Of a stretch of 64,000 nucleotides of DNA, positions 36,081 through 48,088 are shown one piece after another. The stretch is from NCBI GenBank assembly GCA_035610365.1, contig CM069433.1, forward strand, positions 80,324,236-80,388,235. The letters are read 5' to 3'. Every line of letters starts with the position of its first letter. The stretch's first letter is position 1. This DNA comes from Aquatica leii (Eukaryota; Arthropoda; Insecta; Coleoptera; Lampyridae). The notes under the pieces are model-generated. The model had not been told where the DNA came from and ran no database searches. It saw only the letters and a program-made list of their open reading frames with translations. The position numbers were made by a program, and so were the translations under genes.

Positions 36081-36741
36081 TATTTATTATCTAGTGGCAG
36101 TGGTACAAAGATTTCAGAAATACTATTAATGCGTTGGCCGTATGTAGCAGGTTTCATGCCATCCCAAAGCGATAAGTTGTGATTTGTTCTTTGTGAAGAT
36201 TGGTAATTTTTGCCTATATATTTTGGTCAATTTTAAAAAAAGTTGAAGCCGTCTTTTAAGCTTTTTTATCAGACATTAATAAGTAAAAAGTCTTCGTTGT
36301 TCAGCTCACATTTATATTTTATAAGAAACAATTTTTTTTCCAAACCTTAACCAGTTGATTTTTAGTCATTGCACTTTTTCTTAGTTTTCTTATAGTTTAA
36401 GTCAAGTCGTCAGTGTAATAAGATTAGAATTTATTTTTGCCGCTGATATTAAAACAGACCACTCTTGTAGTGTACATTTTATTGTGATTGCGCGGTTTCT
36501 AGGTAAAAGTGTTGTTTTTATTAATTCTCCGCATGTATTGTAAGATGTAGAAACATGTATTTTACAGTTTCTGGTAATCCTATTTACCCTGTTCCTGTCT
36601 TCTTCCCGTTTATTAGACTGTTTTCAAATAAAAAAAGTTAACTTTTACTTTTCTAAATTGGCCAGTATGTAATATTCTTGACAAAAACCGACTTTTTCTT
36701 TGTCATAAACGGTTTTAGTAGACTTGTACCGACACTTAGTA

Positions 36742-37749
36742 CAGGGCTTTGATTAATATCAATTTCCCCCGTGATCTATGAGTTGAGCATCAACATTGTT
36801 TTAGGTTGGTAGTGTTACCACAGGTGTTACCGTTTAGTAACATTTTTTGACTTTATCGTTTGACGTTTTGTTGACATTGGGTATGATTTTTTGTTGTTTT
36901 CTTTATTTTCTCTTTTTTATATTCTAAAATAGTTATAATCATAAGTATTCAGCACTTTTTGTGTTCCTGTTGGTAAGTACGAAATAACAGCTCTAATTTT
37001 AAGGTCTAATTTTTGTAATTTTATATTAGTTAATAACATTTCACGATGTTTACTATTGAACAAGTCACCGTCATTGTAATTACGCATTTTCAAACAGAGA
37101 AGTGATACTCGGAATCCTGATAAAACTTGGTCGTATTCTCTTCAAAGCTGCATTGATAAATTCAACGAATATTTTCCAGAAAAAACTTTACTTACGATGG
37201 TTTCCGAGGACGTAAACACGTTTTATTTAATATGTTTTTGAACTAGAATTGCATTTGCAAGGGGAAACAGGAAGGCCTACTGTACTCACTGCACCTGTTA
37301 TTAAAGAAATTCGCAATCGCATGAAACAAACTCCTAATAAAACGGTGGCAAAATTATTTACGGTTAAGAGGTATAATTCGATTTGTAAGTTATAAGCACT
37401 TCTAAGATTATTAGTAGAAACTTGTTACAAAGCACTAAAACTGAAGCTTTCGATAACAAGATCATGGTTTATCAATGTTTTCCAAAATTTAAAGACAATA
37501 ATTAACACATGTATTGCAGCTAAATATTGAACATCGGTTATAATTTTGAAATAAATGTTATTACTTATTTTTATTTCAAATAAACAGGTATTGTTATTAA
37601 TGTGCTACCGTTTTTAATTTTTACTTAACCTTAATTTAGAAGTGAAATCAAATTTTTCATTTACTAATTTTTTTTAAGTTATACTAACCCAAGCAATTTT
37701 GGTTGCCCAACATATATCACGTGGGATCCAATCATTTATGAAGGCCCTG
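36742..37749 (+). mobile_element. Mariner-like element, 1,008 bp, internally deleted
   Basis: Ends read CAGGGC and GCCCTG, flanked by TA (36740-36741, 37750-37751). The inverted similarity continues inward (GTACAGGGCTTTGATTAAT against GTACAGGGCCTTCATAAAT, then CCCxCGTGATxTATG) for about 45 bases. The element sits inside the coding relic 36081-37905. It is too short for a full transposase and holds only the N-terminal part. Confidence 0.78.
37047..37375 (+). pseudogene. Mariner-type transposase N-terminal fragment
   Basis: Starting at ATG 37047 (MFTIEQVTVIVITHFQTEK), after stops and a frame change, the sequence reads WSYSLQSCIDKFNEYFPEKT, then in another frame GRPTVLTAPVIKEIRNRMKQ and TPNKTVAKLF. 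This matches the first helix-turn-helix and the GRP linker with the second helix-turn-helix start (R-x4-V, I-x2-IRxRxxxxP) of insect mariner-type transposases. The catalytic domain is missing. Confidence 0.6.
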
Positions 37750-37905
37750 TACAATCTACAGGTAAACGCTTTGTTTCTGCAACTTTCTTTTTGATTTTGT
37801 TCAGATACTGCATTCTAGTGAACCTTTTTTGCTTCACAATTCAGTCAGTTTTTTCTTTAGTTTTTATCTTTTGATTGTTTGGAGCTCTCTTCAGCTATTT
37901 CTGTA

Positions 37906-40900
37906 TTTACAAGCTTAAATTTAAAAACAAAGAATTTGAATTTGCATAAAGGTTAAAACCACTAATTGATTGCCTGTGAAAATCTTAATTTTGATTTAAA
38001 ATATTGGATAAAATTATAGCTACAGTTTGTTTTGATTTGGACAAACTCCGTTTACATGTAGATTCAAAAACATGCTATACAAAACAAATATGAATCATTA
38101 CAAATTACAATATCAATACAATTTAAAAAAAATTAAATGCTTTTTCTTAAGTATCAATTGCATTTATCATATGTGCATACCATTTATTGCAATGGTAGTG
38201 CCACTATTTCTTTTACTTTTTGCAAACATTTTAAACAATCTTTTAAACAGAACAATGGGAATAATAGATAGAAAATGGCAAGTGTTTTTTAATTGCGTTG
38301 GAATATATTACCAATTGCCAATTTGTGAAGATGGTGCTAAAAAAACAGTGTAAAATTGTTCTGTTTTTTGTTTACTTTTAACATTGCCTTGGACTACAAA
38401 TGGTCATTAGAACTACCGAATAGTAATAATAGAAACATAAACTTATGAGAGTCACTTCTTGTCAAACGCTTTTAATAATGTTAAATTATTGTGCTGAATT
38501 AAACCGCGGATAAAGAAGTCGCCAATTCAGTCGCATTAAATACGCCCGGTCCAAACATAAACTTGATAAAAATAAATGTTTTTAAACACCTCTGTAGATA
38601 TTCATGTTATCTAGTTCCAGTTATCGTAGATGAAATTAAAGAGGGATGTTGAACACTGTTTTATTTTATTTGTAATCTGATTCACATCTCTAGTGATACC
38701 CCAACCAACTAGGAACTCTATCTAATTTGTGTGATTCGGCAAATTATTGATTTCTCATAATGATTTTAAAATCTGGCGCTTTTTTCCCATTTTTTTAAAT
38801 TTTACCTCTCTCCTTAGCCAAGCGTGTAGGTGTGAGTGTAAATTTTAGTTAACCCGTGGAACGCACGATTCCATAACGGAAACCCACGCCTAAGCCGGTT
38901 GACAATCTATCTTCCAAGTAGTTGTTTACAAAAGTAAGCCCCGTCTGTTGTTAGAATTCTGGATTTCAGATGTTGGACGGCGACGCCCACTTTTCCAGAA
39001 CTCCGTTGCAAAGTGTAGAAGGTAAATACAAATTTGTTTTTTATTTTATTAAACATTTGCACCTGTAAATACAGTATCTTGAATGCCTAAGCAGCACACT
39101 AATGTTTTATTGACTTCAGAATTACGTATATAACGTGAATTATGACGACATTATTCGTACCTGGTTAGCGGTAGTTTTACTTTTTGCTCATTATCAAAGT
39201 GGTATGTGCCGTTTTTGGAAAAAAAATTAAATAAAAATAGTAACTAAAACAATCCTAAATAATAATTAGTAATTTAAAATGCAATACTAAATTTAAAGAA
39301 CAAGTTTTGAAAACATTAAGTTAAACGTTTTGATAAAGTTTTTTTAAGAATTGTATTTTGTTAACTGTATTAAGACTGGAAAACACTAAAAGTAGTAATA
39401 GATACAAAATTAGAATGAAAATTTAAAAAATTGGTTGTGTGTGCATATACAATAATTACTAAAAACAATGCATTACTACTGTACACCAAAAAAGTGGAAT
39501 TATATTTTTATGGCAAAAGTTAAAAGCTTTAAAAATTTTGTTTCTTTTGTTTGTATTAAACACATTATTTTAACATGTGTAACATTTAAATACATTTAAT
39601 AATTTTAAATAAAAAATTGGTTATAATCAATAACTATAATTAATACTAAACGTAAATTGCAAGTACGAGTATAACAGTTTAGTACTAAGCATCTTTACAA
39701 AGTTGTGAGCACAATGATAAACCAAAACTGTGTTATGTTAAAATATGTCTTATAAGTTAAACCTTTAAATTTAAAAAATGGTTTTTAATGTTATTTGCTG
39801 TTAATTATAAGATTTTACTTTTAATAAAGTTAATTTTAGATTCTAATAAATATTGTATTTCTAACTATAACTAATTTTACGATTATAGTTTAAGGGGACT
39901 ACATAACTATTGTCACATAATAGCTTTGAATTTGGTTAAACCTTGTTCAGTTTAACCTAACAAACGTTGAAACTGCAAAGTTCTAATTTTGTCTCATAAT
40001 TATATGTTAAGGAACATTATTAAACAGTTTCATTTTATTAGGGTCAACTTTGCTTAATTCAAACAAGGTACAATAAGTAATAATCTGTAAATTTACATAA
40101 TAACTAAAATAAATATTTACATAAAATAATCGTTCAAACGAATTATTTATCTATCGTTTGATTAGTGATTTTAAAATGCGAGCGTAATTATTGCTTGTTT
40201 ACATATGTTACGCCTACAAAATCATTACGGGCAAATTTGTTATATCTCTTTTTCTGTTTGCATTTAATATTATTCTGTTATGAATTTTTTTAATTAATCG
40301 CTTGTTATTGGAAAAGTACATAAAACTTAAATTTGCTTAAGTTAACAAACAGATATATCGTAAGACATTAATGCAATGAATAAAATTATAGTTAAAGAAA
40401 CATTTTATGTAATCAAAATTGAAGTAAAATTAATCATGGTTTTTGAAAGCAAAATTGAATTATAAGATTTTATTTTGTTTAACACTGAGGTAACAACTTA
40501 AATGTTACTTACAAACAGATTAAATATTTTCACATAACACAAAGAATTTATTAGAAAAAGTTGAAAATTTATATTTTGTGTTGCCTTAAAATGTTGTCGC
40601 AGCACATACAACACGTGATATTTGATGCTAATAGGCACATTTAAAGTTTAAACTGTAAGATGAAAAAGTCTAAACAAAAAAATGTATCCATAATTTGCAG
40701 ACAATGTAATAATAAAATGTTAAGTAACTTGTTTGTAACACATTTGACTTAATCATTAAAAAAATTTAATAATGTACTATAAAGAATTATTTATTTAATA
40801 TGTTTATGACGCTAACAAATAGTTATTTGCATCACTAGTACAGAAAGTGCTATTTAGCGAGTATAACCATATTTGTTGACCGAGGTGAAGCCTTGTGATA

Positions 40901-43900
40901 CACAAAATTTTTTGTACTGGCCTTAATAGTATAAATTTATTAAAAGCAGTTATTTAAGTATTGATTTTTAATAAAATTTAATAACATATGTTAATAAAAC
41001 TGAGACCTGTAAAGACGAAATTCCAAAGTTTTTGAATTTAATTTGACAATGACATAGTATTATTACAATTTAACTTATATGAAAATAAAACTATTGTTGT
41101 TTTTAGCAATTGTAAGACATAAGAAAACTTGTTATTTATGTATTAAAAAAAATTGTTAGCGTTATTATAAACAAAAACACAGATAATGGTGTATGTTAAT
41201 AAATCTGACAGATAGACAGACGACGTTTAATTAATTAATAATTTTTAGTGCCAACTTCTAGTTATAAAATTCTACTACACTTTACCGAGCTAGGCCGGAA
41301 AAGTAAAATTTCCGGCGGATTATGATGCCTGCGAAATACATGAAAACGGACAGAAGCACAAAAACTAAATTATAACATATTGTGTTGATTTATACGTTTA
41401 GAAATCCAAAACGTACCAGTATCAGACAACTGACCTATAAAATTAATTGAAAATACGCGTTAAAAAATAAAAACCAATAAACAATTAATAACGAAATTAA
41501 ATTTTTTAACTTTGCCTTAAAATTAGTTCTTGCACTGTTTACATTTTAACTGTTTTTTGATCTCACATGTACTAATGCATTTATGTAAAATTTAATTTTT
41601 TACAGTGAATTAAATAATAATAACAGTATTTTAAATTTATATTTAAAATTTTTTAACGAATAGTATATTTATTTAACAATTAAGTTTTAAAATAGATATG
41701 ATTATATATGTACAATTGTTTAAAACTACTAAACTGCTGTTTGATGTATGTTAAAACATAATTAAATTCAATGGTAAATGCAATGAGTAAATGTAAAAGG
41801 TTTATTGAAATGTTATTGTTTTTATTATACATAAATAATAAATTAATTTAAATCAACGCATAACTCGGTTGTAACATACACAGGTAGTACATCATATTAT
41901 TAACTTAAATGAAAATTGTTAGTGTAAAAAAATTTACCTTACTTTCATTCAAAAAGTTTGTAATAATTATAAAATAAACATAACGTACATAAAAATATTG
42001 TATTAATTAGTTGCAAGTATTGTTGTAAATTGTTTGAACATTACAACTTTAGACTGAGGACTACCAATTTAAAATTCTTTATCTTTATTTCTTTTGTACG
42101 AATCAATGCATTTGCTGTTTTAAAAGAATCTTTGTAATCTAAAACTGTTTTTTGATAGCAAATACAATACACGTACAACAAAAAGGTTCTATAAAACTCT
42201 ACATTAAGTTTATTAAGAAATCTTTTTGAGTAGAGTACAATAAAAAGCAATAACGACGTTTTATTTAATACAATTACTTATACACTTGAATATCAGTTGA
42301 TATATTTATAAAAAATGGTATCAAAAACACTGACAAAAAAACTGTTCATGACAAACTACAAATTATATTTTTTGTGACGTAATATGCAACAGGTCTTAAT
42401 AAAACATAATTATATAATTTTTAAAATTAACAAAAACTTTGAAAATAGTCCAGAAGGTTATAAATGTAAATAATATAGTAAAAATAGATTTACTGGAAAG
42501 GTTATGTTTAGTATTATAAATACTTTTTCTTTGTTTTTTTTTTACTTAAAACATCAAAACACTAATTTGCTGATCATGTGAACTCATAAAGTCTTTGAAT
42601 TTTAGCAAAAAATCAATATTAACTAAAGGTATATTCAGTTTTCTTTCTTATATTACCCCATATATAAAAATATCAACACAAAAGGACAAATTGTAGTTAA
42701 ATTTTTAATTACTACTGTAGTATTAGGATAATTGTAGTATCTTTGCACTACTGTAATTAATAAAAATGTTTAATTATTGATATTAATGATAATTGTAGTT
42801 ATCTAAAATACTTTAAAAAATATTGTTTTCTCTTATTTTAAAATTACATATTTTCAACTTTTAAAAAAATGATTGAAGTAGTTTTTTTTATTATTTTTAT
42901 TTTAAAAAGAATTTAAAAATCATGCTAAAATGGATTGAAAAAAATATTTAGGTATTTTTTGTTAAAATTTTTTGTCGATTTGTATGTACTGTCTGTTGTT
43001 ATGTATATAATTATTGTATTAAATACGTATGCATTTAAAAATTATTGTTAACAACTGTTTTTTAATATAAAATTTTAAATTTTATGATTACAGAAGTTTG
43101 TAAATACGTAAATGTTTAAAAATAGTATAGGTACTAAATGTATTATATTTTTGATAAGGTTTTAATAAATTACAAATTACATTTTTGTATATTTAATAGT
43201 ATTGTAGTTTAAAGACTTATAAACAAAATAATATTTTTAAGAATTACTTTTTGTTTTAAGATCGAATTTACAATACGCGTCATTTTAAATAATCTTTGTT
43301 TGATTTCAAAATACTGTCATATTACTTGTTGTTGGTTATGTACTAACCACAGAATTTTAATATTAAACAAAGTTTAATTAAACTGACGTTTATACGTGTA
43401 TTGAAAACCGACTTTAAGTTGATTAATTAATATATAAACTCGATATACTAACAGATACCTGACTTAATTTACATTTAAAATTGTTTTTATTTGTTAACAT
43501 TAACTATTTATAATAGCCGTTTGCTTATAACGTTAAAACGAATTACTTTTTGACGATCATATTGTACGTTAGTATTAAAACGTGGTCATATTATTTTAGC
43601 TCGTATGACTTGCTTGTGGGAATAGCTAATATGACTTAATTTCTGTAGATAATTTATTGATTGCGGCTAGTGGCGTTATTGATTGCGGATTAAGAAGCTG
43701 TTTATAGATTGCGTTATAGACTGCGGTGTTTCGAGGTAACGAATTGATATATGTATATATAACTTTTATGGATCGTTCTGTGGAGTTCATAGACATATAG
43801 CTGGTATGGTTACCTCTTGTTAGCACCTTCGGATTTTGTCTGCAACGCTTTCTCGCTTTCAAAAATGAAATTGTAATTGTCAATTTTAATAATTTTTAAC

Positions 43901-45540
43901 GTAAATTAATTACTTTGAATATAAGAAAATGTCCCATGTCATATACGCTCAGTTAACTTGTTATCTTTTGCTCCGTTTATCATATTATCACTTAACTTTT
44001 ATAAATTTCAATATTATAATAGATGTAAAGAGATTGGACGCGTCGACGTTTTGCATAATGTTATCGGGTAATCTAATCGCATTTAAATATCTGACTCGCG
44101 AACTTAACGTCAATGCCACGGGCGGATTGCAATCAAATCAATTACGTGGACGTTTTTAGAACTAATACTATTGCAGCGGTATATGAAAATACCTGATTCC
44201 AGGGTCTACTTTAGATGTGCCGTTTTTGTAATTTCAGCATTTGTGTCATAATTATGACGATACCAGGGCGTAGCCACAAGAACAGTAACTTTGTATGCAA
44301 CGATGATTTGACTCCTATCTCTATTTTTCTTTATTAGGGTTAGATGTCGTAGGTGAACGATACAAAAAAAAAATTAATAAACAAAATTCATTTTCATATT
44401 TGAACAAGTGTTTTATTTCTTAATGTACTTTAGGGATTGTGGGCATAGGATTTCCTTTTCTCTAGCATAGACGTTGTTCCTCCGTAAGAAAAAGTGGCGC
44501 AAAAGACATTGGTTTATCGAAAGAATACTTTTTTTAATCATCCAACCCACGACCATGTGCGGCAAAGCTAGCCGAACGGTAAGCCAAACATCTAACATTA
44601 TAATTTTTCTCTCACCTCCTCAGTTTGTACGTTATACTTCTCAGTTCAGAATTATAATTCAATTATTTTTTTTATAATTCTTTTCTTTTGATTATATTTA
44701 TTTTTCATTTATATTTATTTTAAAAATTTTTTAAATATACTAGTATGTCTAAAATTGACAAATATGTACGTTTAATTGTCATTAATTTATTAACTGTTAA
44801 CAATTTTAATTCGGTTAGAATTCTTTTTTTACTTTTTGATTTTTTATATTTAGTTTTCAGTTTATGCTGATGATAACTTTTTATATTTTTTTAGATATCT
44901 TATCGCTTCTTGAGCGGTTTTTAAAATTTCAGTAATCTTAAAACTTTTGAAAAATATTAATTGTTTTGTTTGTTTACTTGACAACAAAATGTTTAATAAA
45001 TACACAATCTTCATGAATTTAATAAATTAGTGAAAAAAATTGCTTATTTTCTGACTAAGAGCCTGTTTTCCATTTTTTTTGTTAAAATATAAGATCGCGG
45101 TTAAATGTTGTTTTTACAAATTAAGTTATCTAGAACTTCAAGCTGTTATATATTATATTAACTTGTATTTAAGTACCTGTTGGTTTTATGTTATCTAATT
45201 TCTAACCTGAAATTCTGCGCTTTTGTTTGTTATACTAAAAATAAAACAGAATTGATTGGGGTAAATTTGTGCTAATAATGAATATATATATGAAGGGCAG
45301 CACAAATATTGCAACACAAACCAAACAGTTTTAAACAGCAAAGTAGGGAATACTTTTTTAAAAAGGTTAGACTATCTACAAAGACTACAAAGAAAACATC
45401 ATCAAGTAAGTCAAAGATGTTTTTTGACAGATTAAAATTATGCATTACCACTTGCAAAGCAAGTCTAGCTGTGTTTGCGATATTATGAATAAACTGATTT
45501 TTATCAGTTGCGGCCATTTTTTAAAGCTTAAATTTTTACA
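37906..45540. other. Long AT-rich stretch without supported genes
   Basis: Nothing convincing. Points noted: motif-free open frames at 38072-38353 (plus), 42041-42250 (minus), 43929-44159 (plus) and 44474-44677 (plus); a minus-strand frame at 43883-43626 with protein-like composition (NTAVYNAIYKQLLNPQSITP) partly made of a repeated TTATTGATTGCGG unit (43650-43720); and a GC-richer patch at about 38820-39020 without open frames I can place. Confidence 0.4.
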
Positions 45541-45975
45541 GCAAATATAACTATTGCTCGTGTTAGTAGGGTTTCAGTTGCGTTAGGACGCTATGGTAGA
45601 CAAATGGCTTGCGCTGTTAAAAAAATTGGACAAACAAATCGCAAATTTAACAATATTGCTCTTTTTCTAAGTTACATAAGCGCAATAGACTGCAGTCACA
45701 TTAAAATGCAGATTTTTAAAAAAGATATAGTTTTCCGCAAATGTTCAGACTATTGCTGATATATTTTTACAAATGTGTGACATTGTAATAAGATTGCCAA
45801 GCTTTTCACAAGATTTGCGTATATTTGATGAACGCAGTTTTTAAATAGAATTATGTGTCATGTTGGTTATTGTATAAAACCATACGTCACTATTCTATTG
45901 GCACAGACAAAAATGCAGCTAAAATTTTGTTTAACGAGTTGCAAATTACAATTAGAAATTAAAACTGACGCTGAA
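45541..45975 (+). pseudogene. PIF/Harbinger transposase, central part
   Basis: One frame of more than 70 codons reads ITIARVSRVSVALGRYGRQ, then SYISAIDCSHIKM (the family's IGAIDCTHIxI block with the first catalytic Asp) and VFRKCSDY. After stops and frame changes it reads CDIVIRLPSFSQDLRIFDER, matching DIVARWPGSxHDSxIF with the second Asp. Next come HVGYCIKPYVTILLA (GYxxxPYLxTP) and NAAKILFNELQITIRN (the NxxQxRTRxVIER approach). It stops just before the VIERxFG block with the third acidic residue. The matching C-terminal piece appears at 51740. Confidence 0.7.
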
Positions 45976-48088
45976 GTGCTTCAATTACCGACAACCTTAA
46001 CCCACAATAAAGAAAAGGCAACGGCAGCTCTGGTATCGGAGAATAGCGTGGGTAAAAAAAGTACAAGTAGAACACATACAAACTAACAAAAAGTAAATTT
46101 ATTTTAAAATAAACGTTAGTAAAAATATAGTCAACGAATTCAATTATAGATAAACTAAACCGTTGCGTTAAACAACACTCTATACTATTAAGTATATCAA
46201 CAAAGTAAAAAATATGGTTTTAAAATTGTGCTTTAACAATATGAATTTGATATAAATTAAATAAGAATTACGCACAACGCAAATTAAACTCTATGCTTAT
46301 ATAATATGAACGTTAATTATTACACAGATTAATTGTGATAACAACGTATAGTCAGTTGCAGTACATACGGTCGACAGTAAAAAATGATAAAAAACAAAAA
46401 GTTACTGACTGCTTACAATTCTTTGCTAGTACTAGTAACGGTGCCAAAAAGCTAAAAAAAATAAACAAGTATATTGCAGTATTATCACAAATAGAACTAA
46501 TACAGTTATAACCAATTCTAAAACATGACGTACGCTAAACTTTTTAGATTTGTATTTGTTTTCAAATTTAGTATAGGTGCAATAGAATTTAATATGGGAG
46601 GTTTTAATATTTTTCCCATTATAAGAATAAAATGGATATTTTAGGCGTGAAAAGCGGTCACAAACTAAACATTTCCCACCAGTTTACATAACGTATTTAC
46701 GACGACAACATTTCAAAACACGTGTTGAACACGTAATTTAGTAGGTGTGGTTGTAAATGTTAAACAATACTAGAAAATTAAATCTCAAAGGAAAACGCAA
46801 ATGTGCAGCATAGCTTAGCGATTTTCTCACAAATATTGATCAGTTTTGCTATAAAATTATTGGATAACCAAAAATTTTTATAAGCTTTGCTGAGTATTTA
46901 AGTTACATGTTTCACTTTGCAGCTAACAAGATGGAAATGACAAAACTAGGTCATCCGACAGAAAACGACAATTGTCACACTAAATGCAGATATGCCAACT
47001 AAATTTAAAATAAACGATGCAAAGTATCTGCACCGAGTAAGTCAAAAAAAATTTTCTAATAACACAACATTGCGTTTCTAAATAAAGATTTCTATGCCTA
47101 CAAAACCATAAGTTCCATGTAGGTTTGATTAGCATTGCCAAATATTCATTTCTAAAGCACTCCAATAGTAGTTTGTGTATGGACTCTTAATGTTAAACGT
47201 ATTCTATAAGAATACGTATATAAGAAAAATAAAGTACTCTAAAAAATTATTTTAAAAACACTCTTATAGGAATACTATATTCAATTTAAAAAAGAAGTGC
47301 TTATAGCAGCTTTAGAATTAGCAGTTGATTGGAATCACTGAAGTATTAAAAATGTAACAACCTAATTGCGATCCCATATTAATTCTATAAATAGTCCTAC
47401 TATATTGATAAAAAAGGTTAAGTATTTATAGCCTCGACAATGTATTGATATTGAAGTATTACGACCGTAATGATAACATTCTTTTACTGTTTTAGCACCT
47501 GCAAAATCGGTTTAATCGTTTTTCTTTATTTGACATAAAAAAATGTATTTTTTAGTATCAGAAAAAAAACCGTTTGTGCAAGTTGTTAAATTGTAATATC
47601 TAGTACCAAAACAAAAATAACTTCCTGTAGAGATTAAACGCCCACATCTTAATTTTGTTGATAAAGATATGAATGGAATAAAGAACCTATATGCATTCTG
47701 TAAATGTAAATAAGGTATTTTGATTTCTGAGAATTGTGACGAGATATGTACCAAGTTTGATTCACCAAAAAGGCTTCTAAGTATACGGTTACGTGTATAT
47801 GCAGTTTTACGCAGGGGGTATTCGCTTCATACAAATTTTATGTACAAAACGATTTTCTGAGCCATCTATGAGTGCACCAGGAATTATTTTGACATTTGTG
47901 ATTATTTACAGCTAAGATAAAAACCTTTCAATGATGTCATTCGCGCACAATTTATTTCAAATTTATTTCACGTTTATTTAGTTTGCTCAGCATTTATTTT
48001 GCTGTGTTAAACTTTTTAGTTGCTTTTTAGTTAACCAAACAGAATTGTATTAGCGTTTTATTTAACTTTGTTATTTAATTGCAAGACA
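45976..48088. other. Spacer, nothing recognised
   Basis: Several motif-free open frames (45853-46086 plus is a frame-shifted reading of the Harbinger relic plus spacer; 46980-47165, 47512-47754 and 47649-47834 minus). The overlapping minus-strand frames near 47510-47830 have fairly protein-like composition, but I recognise nothing in them. Confidence 0.35.

Larger units (their letters stand above)
36081..37905 (-). pseudogene. Cys-rich multicopy protein relic split by a transposon
   Basis: On the minus strand an open frame from about 37905 runs through RMQYLNKIKKKVAET and KRLPVDCTKC to 37752. The mariner-like element at 36742-37749 intervenes. Removing it with one TA restores the same frame, which continues as CRYKSTKTVYDKEKVGFCQE, YYILANLEK, a stop, a second stop, then REEDRNRVNRITRN and CGELIKTTLLPRN to a stop near 36404. 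A last open block at about 36283-36081 contains RTNHNLSLWDGMKPATYGQ and ends in TAA. The C-x2-C-x3-Y and YY-x-L-x2-L-x3 pattern recalls multicopy uncharacterised insect proteins, probably element-encoded. Function is unknown. At least three stops mark it as dead. Confidence 0.55.

Noticed and set aside
42041..42250. Minus-strand ORF of 69 codons
   Set aside because: No motif, splice sites or context; probably chance.
44474..44677. Harbinger N-terminal region (RKKKWRKRHW)
   Set aside because: The resemblance is limited to a few basic and aromatic residues and lies 0.9 kb from the Harbinger relic with nothing between.
47512..47834. Overlapping minus-strand frames as one gene
   Set aside because: Composition is suggestive but no motif or splice signal joins them; kept only as a note in the spacer entry.
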